From Fibrobacterota bacterium (GTDB lineage: Bacteria; Fibrobacterota; Chitinivibrionia; Chitinivibrionales; Chitinispirillaceae), in contig JAEYNR010000061.1 in the NCBI GenBank assembly GCA_023412475.1, positions 102,558-166,557 of the forward strand: a stretch of 64,000 nt of DNA, written 5' to 3'. The position numbers and the translations under genes are program-made. The notes beneath the pieces are model-generated. The model ran no database searches, was not told the DNA's origin, and saw only the letters and a list, made by a program, of their open reading frames with translations. This document shows positions 19,602 to 29,475 of the stretch, in pieces (the first letter of the stretch is position 1; each line of letters begins with the position of its first letter).

Positions 19602-19972
19602 GGACTTTGCGTTTTAGTCTCCTACTCTGAACACTTCGATATTCGATATTCGTTATTCGATATTCAATATTTGCAAATTAGCATGTAATTCGTGTGTCCT
19701 TTGCGGACTTTGCGTTTTAGTTTTCCACTCTGAACACTTCGATATTCGATATTCGATATTCGATATTCGATATTTGTTATTCGATATTTGTTATTCGATA
19801 TTTGTTATTTGATATTTGATATTTGATATTTGATATTTGATATTTGTTATTTGTTATTTGCAAATAGGCATGTAATTCGTGTATCCTCTGTGGACTTTGC
19901 GTTTTAGTTTCCCACTCTGAACACTTCGATATTCGATATTCGATATTCGATATTCGATATTCGATATTCGAT
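19602..19972. repeat. GATATTC heptanucleotide arrays in a larger repeat
   Basis: Runs of the heptamer GATATTC and variants (GATATTT, TTATTCG) occur in three blocks. Each block is preceded by a copy of GGACTTTGCGTTTTAG (starting at 19602, 19705 and 19892) and ACTCTGAACACTTC. Two copies also share GGCATGTAATTCGTGT-type sequence. The copies differ mostly in heptamer number, as expected from slippage. A short minus-strand frame made of these repeats is not a gene. Confidence 0.9.
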
Positions 19973-20001
19973 TGGGATGGTACTGAATTCACTGTTTTTC
20001 G

Positions 20002-21375
20002 TTATCTGCCTGTATAGTCAGCAGTTACCTTTGTCCATCCCAGATTTTTGTTCCCGATGATATACATTCCATAAGGGAGAGAGCGGATGGAGAAAACTCC
20101 TTTTCCTTTGATATCCGGAGCAGCCTGAGCTAATCTTTGTCCGTTTATGGTGGTGAGATATACAGTGCTGTGTTTTAAACCTGTTGAGCTGATTGTAAAA
20201 GAGATCCTGGAACCATTCGATTTAACCTTTATATTATCGGGCTGGCGATTTTGTTTCCCATTTGCTGTAAACGCGACTTTTGTAGCTGCAGTATCCCAGG
20301 AAAGTTTTTTCATGACAGTATCAACTATACTTCTGGCGATTGCAACATTGTCAGCCATTGAAGGATGCCAGTCACAACCGGTGTTCTCCACATTTGGGGG
20401 GAAAACGGCCTGAAATACCTGAGGGTGGTTTAAAGTACTGTTTTCCTTATCAACAACCTGTTTAACCAGTCTCTTAACATTTTCATCTGTGGTGGAAACG
20501 CAGGAAATTTTTGCTGAAGGGTAGTTTGTGATAATCCGATCAATTAAATTGTGGTAGTTTTCCATAAACAGGTTGTCGCTGGGGTAGGGTTGAGTGGAAA
20601 AATCATTTGTTCCAAGACAGATAACCACCAGGTCGGGGATCCATTTGGAAAAATCCCATTTCTTATCGGAGGCATCACCCAGAAGTGTTTCATAGTAATA
20701 AGAATATGGTTTATCAGAGCGAGTGTTTGGGTCATTGTAATTTCTGACCACTCCCTTGCCAGAGCATCCTAGAATGATGCTTTGTGCATGCAACGCCCTG
20801 GTGATAAGCATGGGAAATGCCTTATTGGCGTTAGTGAATCTGTGCAGAGATTGTGGATCACATGTGCGTTCCGGGCTTTCTATACCATAACCGGCAGTGT
20901 AAGAATCACCAATAAGCTCTATCTTTCGTGAGGGTTTTGCAGGAGCCTGGCCAAGAGTATTTCCATCGGCAAGGTAAAGCCCACTGAAAGTTGCCTTTGA
21001 ATAGTGATCTTCACTTCGCAGGATAATCCGTATTGTATGCATTGAAGTAGAAAGACCGGTGCTGAAAATATGCTTCTGCTCAGAGCCGCAGTTAATCACC
21101 GTATCAATCTGCCCGTCAATTTCGATATCATACCATGCATTATTATGTGACATTTTCATCCCGATGGTGGGTCCAGGGAAATTAGCTTCGATGACTGTAC
21201 CGGACCAGTTGAAAACCGGGTTTGAAGGATCACTCATATCGAAACGCCCGTAATAGTTGATTTGAGAGTTATTCGCTGGAATCAAAGTGTCAGCGAATGT
21301 ATTGTTACAGAATCCAAAAACTATAAATAACAGAATTGAATTAACACAGTTTAGCTGAGAGGCATATTTATTCAA
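20002..21375 (-). CDS. Secreted CE2-like carbohydrate esterase with sorting tail
   Basis: An exported esterase of the CE2 layout, likely removing acetyl groups from plant or microbial polysaccharide. It has a signal peptide (to about residue 28), a jelly-roll domain (about 35-140), an SGNH domain with GDSYTAGYG (the Ser nucleophile), GTNDF, and a final DWHP motif with the catalytic His. The C-terminal ~75 residues form a type IX-like tail (VYLTTINGQRLAQ, then LPYGMYIIG). The start is a TTG supported by GGGAG upstream; no ATG alternative precedes the signal peptide. CE2 is inferred from domain order. Confidence 0.8.
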   Translation of the reverse strand: MNKYASQLNCVNSILLFIVFGFCNNTFADTLIPANNSQINYYGRFDMSDPSNPVFNWSGTVIEANFPGPTIGMKMSHNNAWYDIEIDGQIDTVINCGSEQKHIFSTGLSTSMHTIRIILRSEDHYSKATFSGLYLADGNTLGQAPAKPSRKIELIGDSYTAGYGIESPERTCDPQSLHRFTNANKAFPMLITRALHAQSIILGCSGKGVVRNYNDPNTRSDKPYSYYYETLLGDASDKKWDFSKWIPDLVVICLGTNDFSTQPYPSDNLFMENYHNLIDRIITNYPSAKISCVSTTDENVKRLVKQVVDKENSTLNHPQVFQAVFPPNVENTGCDWHPSMADNVAIARSIVDTVMKKLSWDTAATKVAFTANGKQNRQPDNIKVKSNGSRISFTISSTGLKHSTVYLTTINGQRLAQAAPDIKGKGVFSIRSLPYGMYIIGNKNLGWTKVTADYTGR

Positions 21376-21893
21376 TTAAGACTCCCTTTTTTTGGACATT
21401 CTTCAGGTAATTACAGAAGCGGGGACTACTTCTTTGGCTTGATGATAAGGTCCTCACTTTCCTCCGTCCCTAAAGACCAATATAATAACAGTTTTGAATG
21501 GATAAAGATTGTTTCCTTTTGTGGGGCGATTTGTTCATACAATTATAACATCATCAATTCAGGCATAACTTGCAAAAAAACATGCTGTTATTTGGGTTGA
21601 GCCATAAATACATAATTCGCATATTAGTTTAAATTCTTTTTTCGATAACTAACCACTATTATTTTGCTATACCTGAAATAAATGCCAATGATTCTTTAGA
21701 GCGTCTTTGTTTTACCTCTTTTGCCTGAGGGAGCCACAGACTATTGGACCACATTAGCCTTGAGATATGATGAACGAGAGTCAAATCACCAATATTTTGG
21801 GTTATCTGTTATTGAATACCAAAGAATTTGTTCGTTATCAGCTATTACTTTGTTTATCGTTTATTGCTTTAAACTGTTAAGGAAATCTCTTTC
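21376..21893. other. Divergent intergenic region
   Basis: This region separates the minus-strand esterase from the plus-strand helicase gene, so it should hold both promoters. I saw no RNA gene, repeat or clear operator. A small open frame at its right end overlaps the helicase start and has no ribosome binding site. Confidence 0.45.
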
Positions 21894-24785
21894 ATGTCTG
21901 ATTCTTTGCATCTTATTGATTTTCATAGAAATTGTTTCACTATAACTCCCGACATAAATGGCGAACACAAGACTTTTCTGATCCCATCAAATAATGGAAA
22001 AGAGCCCAAGCTTCGACTTTTTTGTTCCTGCTCAAAAAAGGGTTATGCACGGTGTGAAAATTCCCGGAAACTGCAGAATATCTACGATTCATACTATAAA
22101 GGAACTGGTCATCTGTTGCCAACAAATGATTTTGAAAAATCGTTTTTCTGGCTAATGATTGAACCGGTCACCAGGTTTTTAACCGATTCAGTTTCGTCCA
22201 TAAATGTGATTCAATCTGAGAGTAAGGTAACTGTAATTAATCAGCAAAAAAGAGCGTTTTTCCATTTCGTTTCTACAGAAGATGAATGTGAGCGTTTAGT
22301 AAGCCGGATCAGTCCTGCGGCTTTATCCAGGTTTTCTTTGATGAATATTGCTGCTGGATTTGTGCTAAGTGAGCAGGAGAGGGCTCTTATGGAATTGGGG
22401 CATAAGACTAGACACCAGGCAATTGAAGATGGATTCTGGTACCGATTGGCGTATCACTGCTACCGCGAGTACGATGTAAAGGATTGCCGTGTCGAGCCGT
22501 TAATTGACAGGAGTAGTGGTGCATTTTGGCTTCATCTGAGTATTGGTGGCAAACTGATATTGAGTGCTGAAATACCAGCCTCGGCAGTACCATTTATTCT
22601 TCAGGTCCTAGCGGCTAATAACATGGCAGATAGTTTACAAGTAAATAAAGATGAAACAGAACTGTATTTCCGTGTCTGGGAAAGCGGGAATGATATATGT
22701 ATCGGTCCGGTAGTAAAAGGTAATGATGAGAGTCTAGTGGATATTGATAGCAGGTATATATATGGATCGCATCTGTATATTCCTGAGTATAATGAATACT
22801 TTGTGTTAAGTTATTCCAGTCTCAAACTTGTAGCCACCGGTTCGTGCTGTGTAAGAAAAATTAAAAAAGAGGAGTTTTCATCATTTCTTGAAAAAGAGGA
22901 GCAGAGATTGTCCTTTGAGAGTCAGTCTGATTCGGGCGAAACGGTTGCACTGGATTTGTTTGCTAATTCTCAGGCTAAAGGGTTTGGCAGAATACTGCAT
23001 CCGATTTTTATTGATTCCTTTGAGAGGATTGAGCTTAATCTTATCGAAATGGTTGGTAAGGATTGTGTGTTGTCAGTTTCATACTGTAATGGAAATTTTT
23101 CTGTTTCCTTAGCTGAAATTATCAATCAGAAGAGTAAGAAGAACCGTTTTATTCTAACTGATCATGGAATAATAGATCTGTTATCTGAAAAGATCTCTTC
23201 AGCACTGATAATGACAAAGGGATTAAAGAGAGGTGAAATAACTTTGTCAAAGGCAGCTCTGCTTCAGTTCAGGGGAACAGCTTTGTCAACTAAATTATTC
23301 GGTGAGGAAAAACTGGTTTCCAGAATCCGCCAGATGCTTGAATTCAAACCCGTAAACAGTATTGTGCCGTTTAAGGGATTAAACTGTACTCTGCGGGAAT
23401 ATCAGAAACTGGCTGTGCAATGGTTGTTTTTTATATATGATAATCATTTCGGGGGATTGCTTTGCGATGAGATGGGGCTGGGAAAGACAATTCAGATCAT
23501 TACTTTATTTGTGGGTATTCGAGAGCAGCGATCTGTCGAGGGAGCATTTCTGGTGGTATGTCCAACCTCGGTGATAAGCCACTGGGAAAAGCTGCTTAGG
23601 AAGTTTGCGCCCTCTTTGAAGGTGATGGTATATCATACATCTGGAAGGGAATCGCTGTTAAATGAGAGCTTTGACATACTTTTGACCAGTTATGGTATTT
23701 TGCGCAATGATGTTATAAAGCTGGAGAGAATCAATTTTGATGTTGCAGTTTTCGATGAGGTACATCAGCTTAAAAACAAAGAAACGCTTAGTTTTCAGGC
23801 TGCTGTAGGGGTTAATGCTCACGTAAAGATAGGTATGACTGGAACACCAGTGCAAAACCGGATATCTGATCTTAAATCGCTTTTTGATCTGGTGTTGCCT
23901 GGTCTGTTTGGCAGAGGGAGTACTCAGGATGAGCAATTCCTAAGTTCATTAGAGCTGGGAAGCACTATTGAGACTCAAAGACTAAAGAGGATGATATCAC
24001 CTTTTATTATGAGACGGTTAAAGGAAACAGTTTTAAAGGAGTTGCCCGAAAAGATAGAAGATCTGAGAAGCTGCATGTTATCTGGTGAGCAGCGATTTAT
24101 TTACGATACTGCAGTAAGGGAGCGTGGTGGACCAATAATTGAGGAACTTAAAAATAGTGAGAACCCAATTCCTTATATGCATATTTTTGCTTTGTTTTCA
24201 TTTCTTAAGCAGGTTTGTGATCATCCGGCTTTGGCAGCAGGGAAGCCTGAGGAGTACGAGTCTTTCAGTTCCGGGAAATGGGATCTTTTTACAGAGCTAT
24301 TAGATGAGAGTATAGAATCTGGTCAAAAGGTTGTGGTTTTCAGTCAGTTTGTGGGAATGGTGGAAATTATTGGACACTACCTTCAGAAGCGAGGGATAGG
24401 TTACGTTGCACTAACCGGATCTAGTAAGAAGCGTGAGAGGATAATTCAAAGGTTTGCCGAGGATAACGAGTGCAAAGTATTTGTGGGGAGTTTAATGGCT
24501 GGTGGGGTAGGAATAGATCTTGTGGCTGGATCGGTGGTTATTCATTATGATCGATGGTGGAATTTTGCGCGTGAGGATCAGGCCACAGACAGGGTGCACC
24601 GGATTGGGCAAAAGAGGGTGGTGCAGGTTTTTAAGCTTATTTCTGAGGGGACGCTGGAGGAGCGAATAGACAGCGTTATTGAAGGAAAAAAGAGATTGAG
24701 TCAGCAGACGCTGGAGGAGAATTCTGCAGACACATTAAAGATGTTTTCTCGTGAGGAGTTGTTGGAGCTTCTTTCGGAGGGCTGA
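21894..24785 (+). CDS. SNF2-family helicase with degenerate SWIM-like N-terminus
   Basis: A 963-residue SWI2/SNF2 ATPase that would translocate on double-stranded DNA. Helicase motifs are clear in the second half: DEMGLGKTIQII (near residue 525), DEVHQLKN (near 620), MTGTPVQN (near 648), VVFSQFVGM, and ATDRVHRIGQ (near 896). The first ~120 residues contain FCSCSKKGYARCEN, a CxC...C pattern like a SWIM zinc finger lacking its last His, and the middle is weakly conserved. AAGGAAA precedes the ATG. It stands alone, without methylase or nuclease partners, so a role in repair or transcription is as likely as defence. Confidence 0.88.
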   Translation: MSDSLHLIDFHRNCFTITPDINGEHKTFLIPSNNGKEPKLRLFCSCSKKGYARCENSRKLQNIYDSYYKGTGHLLPTNDFEKSFFWLMIEPVTRFLTDSVSSINVIQSESKVTVINQQKRAFFHFVSTEDECERLVSRISPAALSRFSLMNIAAGFVLSEQERALMELGHKTRHQAIEDGFWYRLAYHCYREYDVKDCRVEPLIDRSSGAFWLHLSIGGKLILSAEIPASAVPFILQVLAANNMADSLQVNKDETELYFRVWESGNDICIGPVVKGNDESLVDIDSRYIYGSHLYIPEYNEYFVLSYSSLKLVATGSCCVRKIKKEEFSSFLEKEEQRLSFESQSDSGETVALDLFANSQAKGFGRILHPIFIDSFERIELNLIEMVGKDCVLSVSYCNGNFSVSLAEIINQKSKKNRFILTDHGIIDLLSEKISSALIMTKGLKRGEITLSKAALLQFRGTALSTKLFGEEKLVSRIRQMLEFKPVNSIVPFKGLNCTLREYQKLAVQWLFFIYDNHFGGLLCDEMGLGKTIQIITLFVGIREQRSVEGAFLVVCPTSVISHWEKLLRKFAPSLKVMVYHTSGRESLLNESFDILLTSYGILRNDVIKLERINFDVAVFDEVHQLKNKETLSFQAAVGVNAHVKIGMTGTPVQNRISDLKSLFDLVLPGLFGRGSTQDEQFLSSLELGSTIETQRLKRMISPFIMRRLKETVLKELPEKIEDLRSCMLSGEQRFIYDTAVRERGGPIIEELKNSENPIPYMHIFALFSFLKQVCDHPALAAGKPEEYESFSSGKWDLFTELLDESIESGQKVVVFSQFVGMVEIIGHYLQKRGIGYVALTGSSKKRERIIQRFAEDNECKVFVGSLMAGGVGIDLVAGSVVIHYDRWWNFAREDQATDRVHRIGQKRVVQVFKLISEGTLEERIDSVIEGKKRLSQQTLEENSADTLKMFSREELLELLSEG

Positions 24786-25036
24786 TTTTGCATATTGAGA
24801 ATAGCTTTTACAATAGGGACAACATTTGAATCGGCATTCAATTTGTTGATATATTGCTTATAGATTTAACATTCCTGGTATTTTGAACGGATAATTTTAC
24901 TGCTATCTGTTTTCTTCATAACATCTTCATTTATTAAGACCTACAAAGCCGGAAAAACTTACCGGTCTGGCCTTCTTATTGCTCTTTAATCTATTGGAAA
25001 CACATCGATTACGGCCTATAAAGTCAAGGGGAAAAT

Positions 25037-26137
25037 ATGGACAGAAAGGGGATGCTTGCTGCAAAGGGCATAAAGAGCGGATGTCGGGAAGCACATTGTC
25101 TGAAGTATGGCTTTTTAGAGGAGCAGCATTTTAGAAGGATGCTTGTAGCAGAAAGAAAGCGTACCGAGCGTTCAAAGAGACCTTTTCTACTGGCTCTTAT
25201 AAATATCGAAGCATTGCTGGATAAAGAAAAAAACGGCTTTAAAGGTATCCATACTCTCATGAAGGTATTTCATGATGTGGTGAGGGAGACTGATATCCTC
25301 GGGTGGTATGAACAGCATAAGAGTATGGGAGTTATATATACCGAAACGGATATCAGAGAGAAGCAGATTTTACAGGCCAAGGTGCAGCAGGCTTTGAGTT
25401 TGTATTGTGATCTGGTGGATTATGAACTTATCATCTTTCCTTCCGAACAATTAAAGGAGGGGAGCGTGGAGTATAATAAATTTTACCATCAGGATGATTC
25501 TGAGATTAAAAAAAAAATGATAACGACAGGGAAACGGATAATTGACATGATGGTAAGCCTTGTAATATTAGTGCTATTGTTGCCGCTTTTTGCGGTAATT
25601 GCGATAATGATTAAGTTCAGTTCACCGGGCCCGGTTTTTTTCAGTCAGCAAAGAATTGGTAATAAAGGTAAATTATTTACATTTTTAAAATTTCGTTCTA
25701 TGCATGTAAACAATGATGACAGTATACATCGTCAATATGTAGCCAGACTGATAAGGGGGGAAGTCAGTGAAAATGAGGGTGTATTTAAGATTACCGATGA
25801 TCCTCGTGTGACAGCAATAGGAAAGATATTGCGAAAGACCAGTATTGATGAGCTTCCGCAGTTTTTCAATGTACTCAAAGGGGATATGGCTTTGGTAGGG
25901 CCTCGTCCGCCGATACCCTATGAGCTTGCAGCATACCAGCCATGGCATTTTAGAAGGTTTATGGAATGTAAGCCAGGCATTACCGGACTATGGCAGGTGG
26001 AGGGACGCAGTAAGACCACATTTGATGGTATGGTGCGCATGGATATCAGATATAGCAGAGTCCAGACTTTTCTGAGTGATCTGAAACTGATAATGAAAAC
26101 TCCGGCTGCATTGCTGTTTGCTAAGGGGGCGTATTGA
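25037..26137 (+). CDS. Priming sugar-phosphate transferase with degenerate GGDEF-like N-domain
   Basis: The initiating enzyme of the polysaccharide locus. It should transfer a hexose-1-phosphate to undecaprenyl phosphate at the inner membrane. The C-terminal half is a bacterial sugar transferase: one membrane hairpin (IIDMMVSLVILVLLLPLF), then FSQQRIGNKGK, KFRSM, DELPQFFNVLKGDM, LVGPRPP and KPGITGLWQVEGRS. The first ~140 residues resemble a diguanylate-cyclase fold in which the GGDEF loop is replaced by GWYEQHK, so it is inactive but could sense a nucleotide. The same fusion is seen in some other exopolysaccharide loci. A good AAGGGGA precedes the ATG. Confidence 0.88.
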   Translation: MDRKGMLAAKGIKSGCREAHCLKYGFLEEQHFRRMLVAERKRTERSKRPFLLALINIEALLDKEKNGFKGIHTLMKVFHDVVRETDILGWYEQHKSMGVIYTETDIREKQILQAKVQQALSLYCDLVDYELIIFPSEQLKEGSVEYNKFYHQDDSEIKKKMITTGKRIIDMMVSLVILVLLLPLFAVIAIMIKFSSPGPVFFSQQRIGNKGKLFTFLKFRSMHVNNDDSIHRQYVARLIRGEVSENEGVFKITDDPRVTAIGKILRKTSIDELPQFFNVLKGDMALVGPRPPIPYELAAYQPWHFRRFMECKPGITGLWQVEGRSKTTFDGMVRMDIRYSRVQTFLSDLKLIMKTPAALLFAKGAY

Positions 26138-26153
26138 TAAAAGGAGATACAGG

Positions 26154-27206
26154 ATGATTCGCATTGGTGTGATCGGATATGGATACTGGGGGCCCAACAT
26201 AGTGAGAAACTTCCATTCCACTGAGGGAGCCAGAGTGGTAGCAGTCAGCGACAGAAATACCGTTGTTTTGACCAGGCTTTGCAGGGAATTTCCTGATATT
26301 CGTATAACCGAAGATACCTGTTCAGTACTTAGTGCTACTGATATAGATGCCATAGCTATAGTGACTCCGGTGTCTACTCACTATGAGCTGGCGCGCAAAG
26401 CTTTGGAAAATGGAAAACACGTTTTTGTTGAAAAACCTTTCACCTCCAATAGTACTCAGGCAGAAGAGTTAATTGAGCTGGCGGAGACCAGGAATTTAAA
26501 AATTCTGGTGGATCACACTTTCCTATTTACAGGGGCAGTGAGGAAAATCAAAGATCTTATTACTTCTGGTGAATTAGGAAAAATCTTCTATTACGACTCG
26601 ATCAGGGTAAATCTGGGATTATTTCAGCATGATGTCAATGTGGTGTGGGATCTTGCACCGCATGATTTTTCGATTATGGCTCACCTGATAGATGAACCCC
26701 CCATAGCTCTGAGCGCCTGGGGAAAAAGTCATATAAACGGTATGGAGGACATTGCATATGTTACAGTTCGTTTTAAAAGTAATATAATTGCTCATTTCAG
26801 CGTCAACTGGCTCTCTCCAGTCAAAGTAAGGACTACTTTTATTGGTGGAGAAAGAAAAATGCTGGTATGGAACGATGTCAATGCAGATGAAAAAATAAAA
26901 ATTTACGACAAAGGAGTAGATATTCAGGGAAAACAGGGTATTTATGATTTACTGGTCAGTTACCGTTCTGGAGACATGTGGGCCCCCAAAATAGAACAGA
27001 CTGAGGCGTTGAAGCTGGAGTGCTGCCATTTTATTGAATGTATTGAAAGGGATCTGGTTCCTATTAATAGTGGCCATAAGGGATTGGAGGTGGTGAGAAT
27101 GCTGGAAGCATGCGATCTATCTTTACGTAACGATGGCAGACCGGTAGAAATACATACTTCACAGCTTATGGATGTAAACGCATTGGATAGTCCCACAGAC
27201 ATATAG
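26154..27206 (+). CDS. Gfo/Idh/MocA-family sugar dehydrogenase
   Basis: An NAD(P)-dependent oxidoreductase likely acting on a nucleotide sugar. It has the Rossmann motif GVIGYGYWGPNIVRNF at the N-terminus, EKPF (the conserved Lys), and an HD-type segment DLAPHDFSIM. The start at 26154 is chosen for its GGAG and because the Rossmann strand begins there; the frame extends 36 bp further upstream. Paired with the following DegT aminotransferase it suggests formation of an amino sugar or amino-uronic acid, as in WbpB/WbpE-type pathways (inference). Confidence 0.88.
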   Translation: MIRIGVIGYGYWGPNIVRNFHSTEGARVVAVSDRNTVVLTRLCREFPDIRITEDTCSVLSATDIDAIAIVTPVSTHYELARKALENGKHVFVEKPFTSNSTQAEELIELAETRNLKILVDHTFLFTGAVRKIKDLITSGELGKIFYYDSIRVNLGLFQHDVNVVWDLAPHDFSIMAHLIDEPPIALSAWGKSHINGMEDIAYVTVRFKSNIIAHFSVNWLSPVKVRTTFIGGERKMLVWNDVNADEKIKIYDKGVDIQGKQGIYDLLVSYRSGDMWAPKIEQTEALKLECCHFIECIERDLVPINSGHKGLEVVRMLEACDLSLRNDGRPVEIHTSQLMDVNALDSPTDI

Positions 27207-27220
27207 CCTTATGAATTAAA

Positions 27221-27257
27221 AGTCGCATTCTGATGCTTCAGGAATGCCGGCTTTTTT
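27221..27257 (+). terminator. Probable intrinsic terminator within the polysaccharide locus
   Basis: AGTCGCATTCTGA pairs imperfectly with TCAGGAATGCCGGCT across the short loop TGCT and is followed by TTTTTT. It sits between the dehydrogenase and aminotransferase genes, so it may attenuate transcription rather than end the operon. Confidence 0.6.
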
Positions 27258-27281
27258 CTTCAAATAGACAAGGTGGCTCAG

Positions 27282-28502
27282 ATGGATTCAGACATTGTTC
27301 CATTTTCAGATATTAGTACACAAGTGCAACAGATGGAAACTTCTTTAATACAGGCTATTGGTGAAGTGATTCGATCATCGAAATTTATAAGTGGACCAGC
27401 GGTTGAACAGTTCGAGCATATGTTTGCACAGTTTTGCACCTGTAGATATGCAATCGGGGTGGGAAGCGGCACAGAGGCTTTACTTTTTTCGCTAATAGCT
27501 TGTGGGATAAAACAAGGTGATATGGTAATCACTGTTCCCAATACATTCATTGCCACATCGGAGGCAATCACTCAGGCGGGTGCAATACCGGTGTTTGTGG
27601 ATGTAGATGAAACGACATTCAATATATCTGGAATAAAGCTAAATGAATATCTGGAGAGTAACTGTTTTGTAGATGAGATTACTGCACAGACAATTCATAT
27701 ACCTACAGGAAGAGCAGTTAGTGCGATTGTGCCTGTTCATCTATATGGGCAGATGGCAGATATGGATGAGATTGGAAGAATCGCAGATAAATTTGGTCTG
27801 ATAATTATTGAGGATGCCTGTCAGGCCCACGGGGCAAGCTATTACTCAAAAGAGAGAGGTTGCTGGTTAAGGGCTGGTACAATAGGTAAAGCCGCTGCAT
27901 TCAGCTTTTATCCGGGAAAAAATCTGGGGGCTCTCGGTGATGCAGGTGCAGTTACTACAAACGATCCGGCTGTTGCTGAAACTGTAAAGATGTTGCGGGA
28001 TCATGGCCAGATAAATAAATATTTCCATGAAATGGAAGGGTATAATGGTCGGCTTGATACTATTCAGGCTGCTGTTCTTAATGTAAAGATAAGATATCTT
28101 GAGAGATGGAACCGGTTGCGAAGGGAGCGTGCAGAGGTATACAATGGACTTCTGGAAAATATCTCCCCAATTATTACACCGCAGGAGCCTTTATGGGCCC
28201 GTTCTGTTTATCATCTGTATGTTATCAGAACTGCTTATAGAGATATGCTTCAGGGGTTTCTCAAAGAGCAAGGGATTGAAACCGGGCTTCATTACCCTGT
28301 GTCTTTGCATCAGCAGAAAGCTTATCGTGCTTTGGGGTATAGAACAGGGAGTCTTCCGGTTAGTGAGAAGCTTTCAAAAGAGATTCTCTCTCTTCCCATG
28401 TTTCCTACACTCAGTGAACAGCAGCAGGAGCGGGTTGCACAGAGTATCAGGCTTTTTTCCAAAGAATATCTTCCACAAACAAATCATAACCTATCTGATT
28501 GA
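27282..28502 (+). CDS. DegT/DnrJ/EryC1-type PLP aminotransferase
   Basis: A sugar aminotransferase of about 406 residues. The PLP-binding Lys lies in SFYPGKNLGALGDAGAV, and GVGSGTEAL and EDACQAHGA mark the cofactor site. It probably aminates the keto-sugar made by the upstream dehydrogenase. The ATG at 27282 is preceded by AAGGTGG at a good distance; a GTG at 27273 is an alternative. The sequence contains a ~20-residue insertion after the FNISGIKLNEYL segment relative to typical family members. Confidence 0.9.
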   Translation: MDSDIVPFSDISTQVQQMETSLIQAIGEVIRSSKFISGPAVEQFEHMFAQFCTCRYAIGVGSGTEALLFSLIACGIKQGDMVITVPNTFIATSEAITQAGAIPVFVDVDETTFNISGIKLNEYLESNCFVDEITAQTIHIPTGRAVSAIVPVHLYGQMADMDEIGRIADKFGLIIIEDACQAHGASYYSKERGCWLRAGTIGKAAAFSFYPGKNLGALGDAGAVTTNDPAVAETVKMLRDHGQINKYFHEMEGYNGRLDTIQAAVLNVKIRYLERWNRLRRERAEVYNGLLENISPIITPQEPLWARSVYHLYVIRTAYRDMLQGFLKEQGIETGLHYPVSLHQQKAYRALGYRTGSLPVSEKLSKEILSLPMFPTLSEQQQERVAQSIRLFSKEYLPQTNHNLSD

Positions 28503-28527
28503 GGAAGATAAAGGAGAGAGGGTTAAT

Positions 28528-29472
28528 ATGCTGACTAATCAGTTATTCTATATGTTTAAACCTATTATTCCACGTCATTTTCAATTGTTTTTGCGACGAA
28601 AGAGGGTACAATACCTGATGGAGTACTATAAAGATGTGTGGCCCATAGATCCTGCTTCAGCGAGGGTTCCGCATCAGTGGCCAGGATGGCCGGATAGAAA
28701 GCAGTTTGCACTGGTATTAACTCACGATGTCGAATGGGAAAGAGGGCAAAACCGTTGCAGGACAATTGCTTCAATGGAGCAGGAATCCGGGTTTACATCG
28801 GCTTTTTACTTTGTTCCCGAACGGTATAATGTTTCGGTGTCTCTTAGAAATTACCTTATACAAAAAGGTTTTGAAGTGGGTGTTCATGATTTAAAGCATG
28901 ATGGGAAGCTTTTCAGCTCTAGGAAAAATTTTCTTAACAGAGCACCCCGAATTAACCATTATCTGCAGCAGTGGAATGCTTCTGGATTCAGAGCTGGTGC
29001 AATGCATCATAATTTAAAGTGGATTGGTGAGTTGAATGTAGAGTATGACTGTTCTACATTTGATACAGATCCATTTGAACCTCAGCCCGATGGAGTGGGT
29101 ACAATTTTCCCATTCTGGGTTGGCTCCGGATTATCTAAGGACAGAGGATATGTAGAGATTCCCTATACTATGCCGCAGGATTTCACTCTTTTTATACTAA
29201 TGAGACATGAAAACATAGATATATGGAGGAGAAAGCTGGACTGGATTGCATCGAATGGTGGTATGGTTCTTATAAACACCCATCCAGATTATATGAGAAT
29301 AAGATCGGGTCAATGTGATCTGGAGGAATATCCGATAAATAATTACAGGGAATTCCTGAGATATGTAAACGATAAATACAACGGAGAATACTGGAATGCG
29401 CTTCCAAGGGATGTTGCATCCCATATAAATACCAGCCGCAACACTGCTGTGCGTTTGCAGGATGAGAGGTGA
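28528..29472 (+). CDS. Polysaccharide deacetylase-like protein
   Basis: A NodB-homology-type protein of 314 residues, probably removing an acetyl group from the growing or finished polysaccharide. ALVLTHDVEW carries the expected catalytic or metal-binding Asp, GFEVGVHDLKHDG matches the second motif, and FRAGAMHHN and INTHPDYM match the later motifs. The frame is open from 28099, but AAAGGAG and the family N-terminus put the start at 28528, 25 bp after the aminotransferase. The metal-binding motif is not the classical H-S-x-x-H, so activity is uncertain. Confidence 0.75.
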   Translation: MLTNQLFYMFKPIIPRHFQLFLRRKRVQYLMEYYKDVWPIDPASARVPHQWPGWPDRKQFALVLTHDVEWERGQNRCRTIASMEQESGFTSAFYFVPERYNVSVSLRNYLIQKGFEVGVHDLKHDGKLFSSRKNFLNRAPRINHYLQQWNASGFRAGAMHHNLKWIGELNVEYDCSTFDTDPFEPQPDGVGTIFPFWVGSGLSKDRGYVEIPYTMPQDFTLFILMRHENIDIWRRKLDWIASNGGMVLINTHPDYMRIRSGQCDLEEYPINNYREFLRYVNDKYNGEYWNALPRDVASHINTSRNTAVRLQDER

Positions 29473-29475
29473 TAT

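Noticed and set aside
21721..21945. Small gene before the SNF2 helicase
   Set aside because: It overlaps the well-supported helicase start and lacks a ribosome binding site of its own.
21894..24785. SNF2 helicase as part of a defence system such as DISARM
   Set aside because: No methylase, phospholipase D or DUF1998 gene is adjacent; it stands alone between an esterase and the glycan locus.
28099..28527. Extended N-terminus of the deacetylase
   Set aside because: It is a shadow of the aminotransferase gene; the ribosome binding site and protein family point to 28528.
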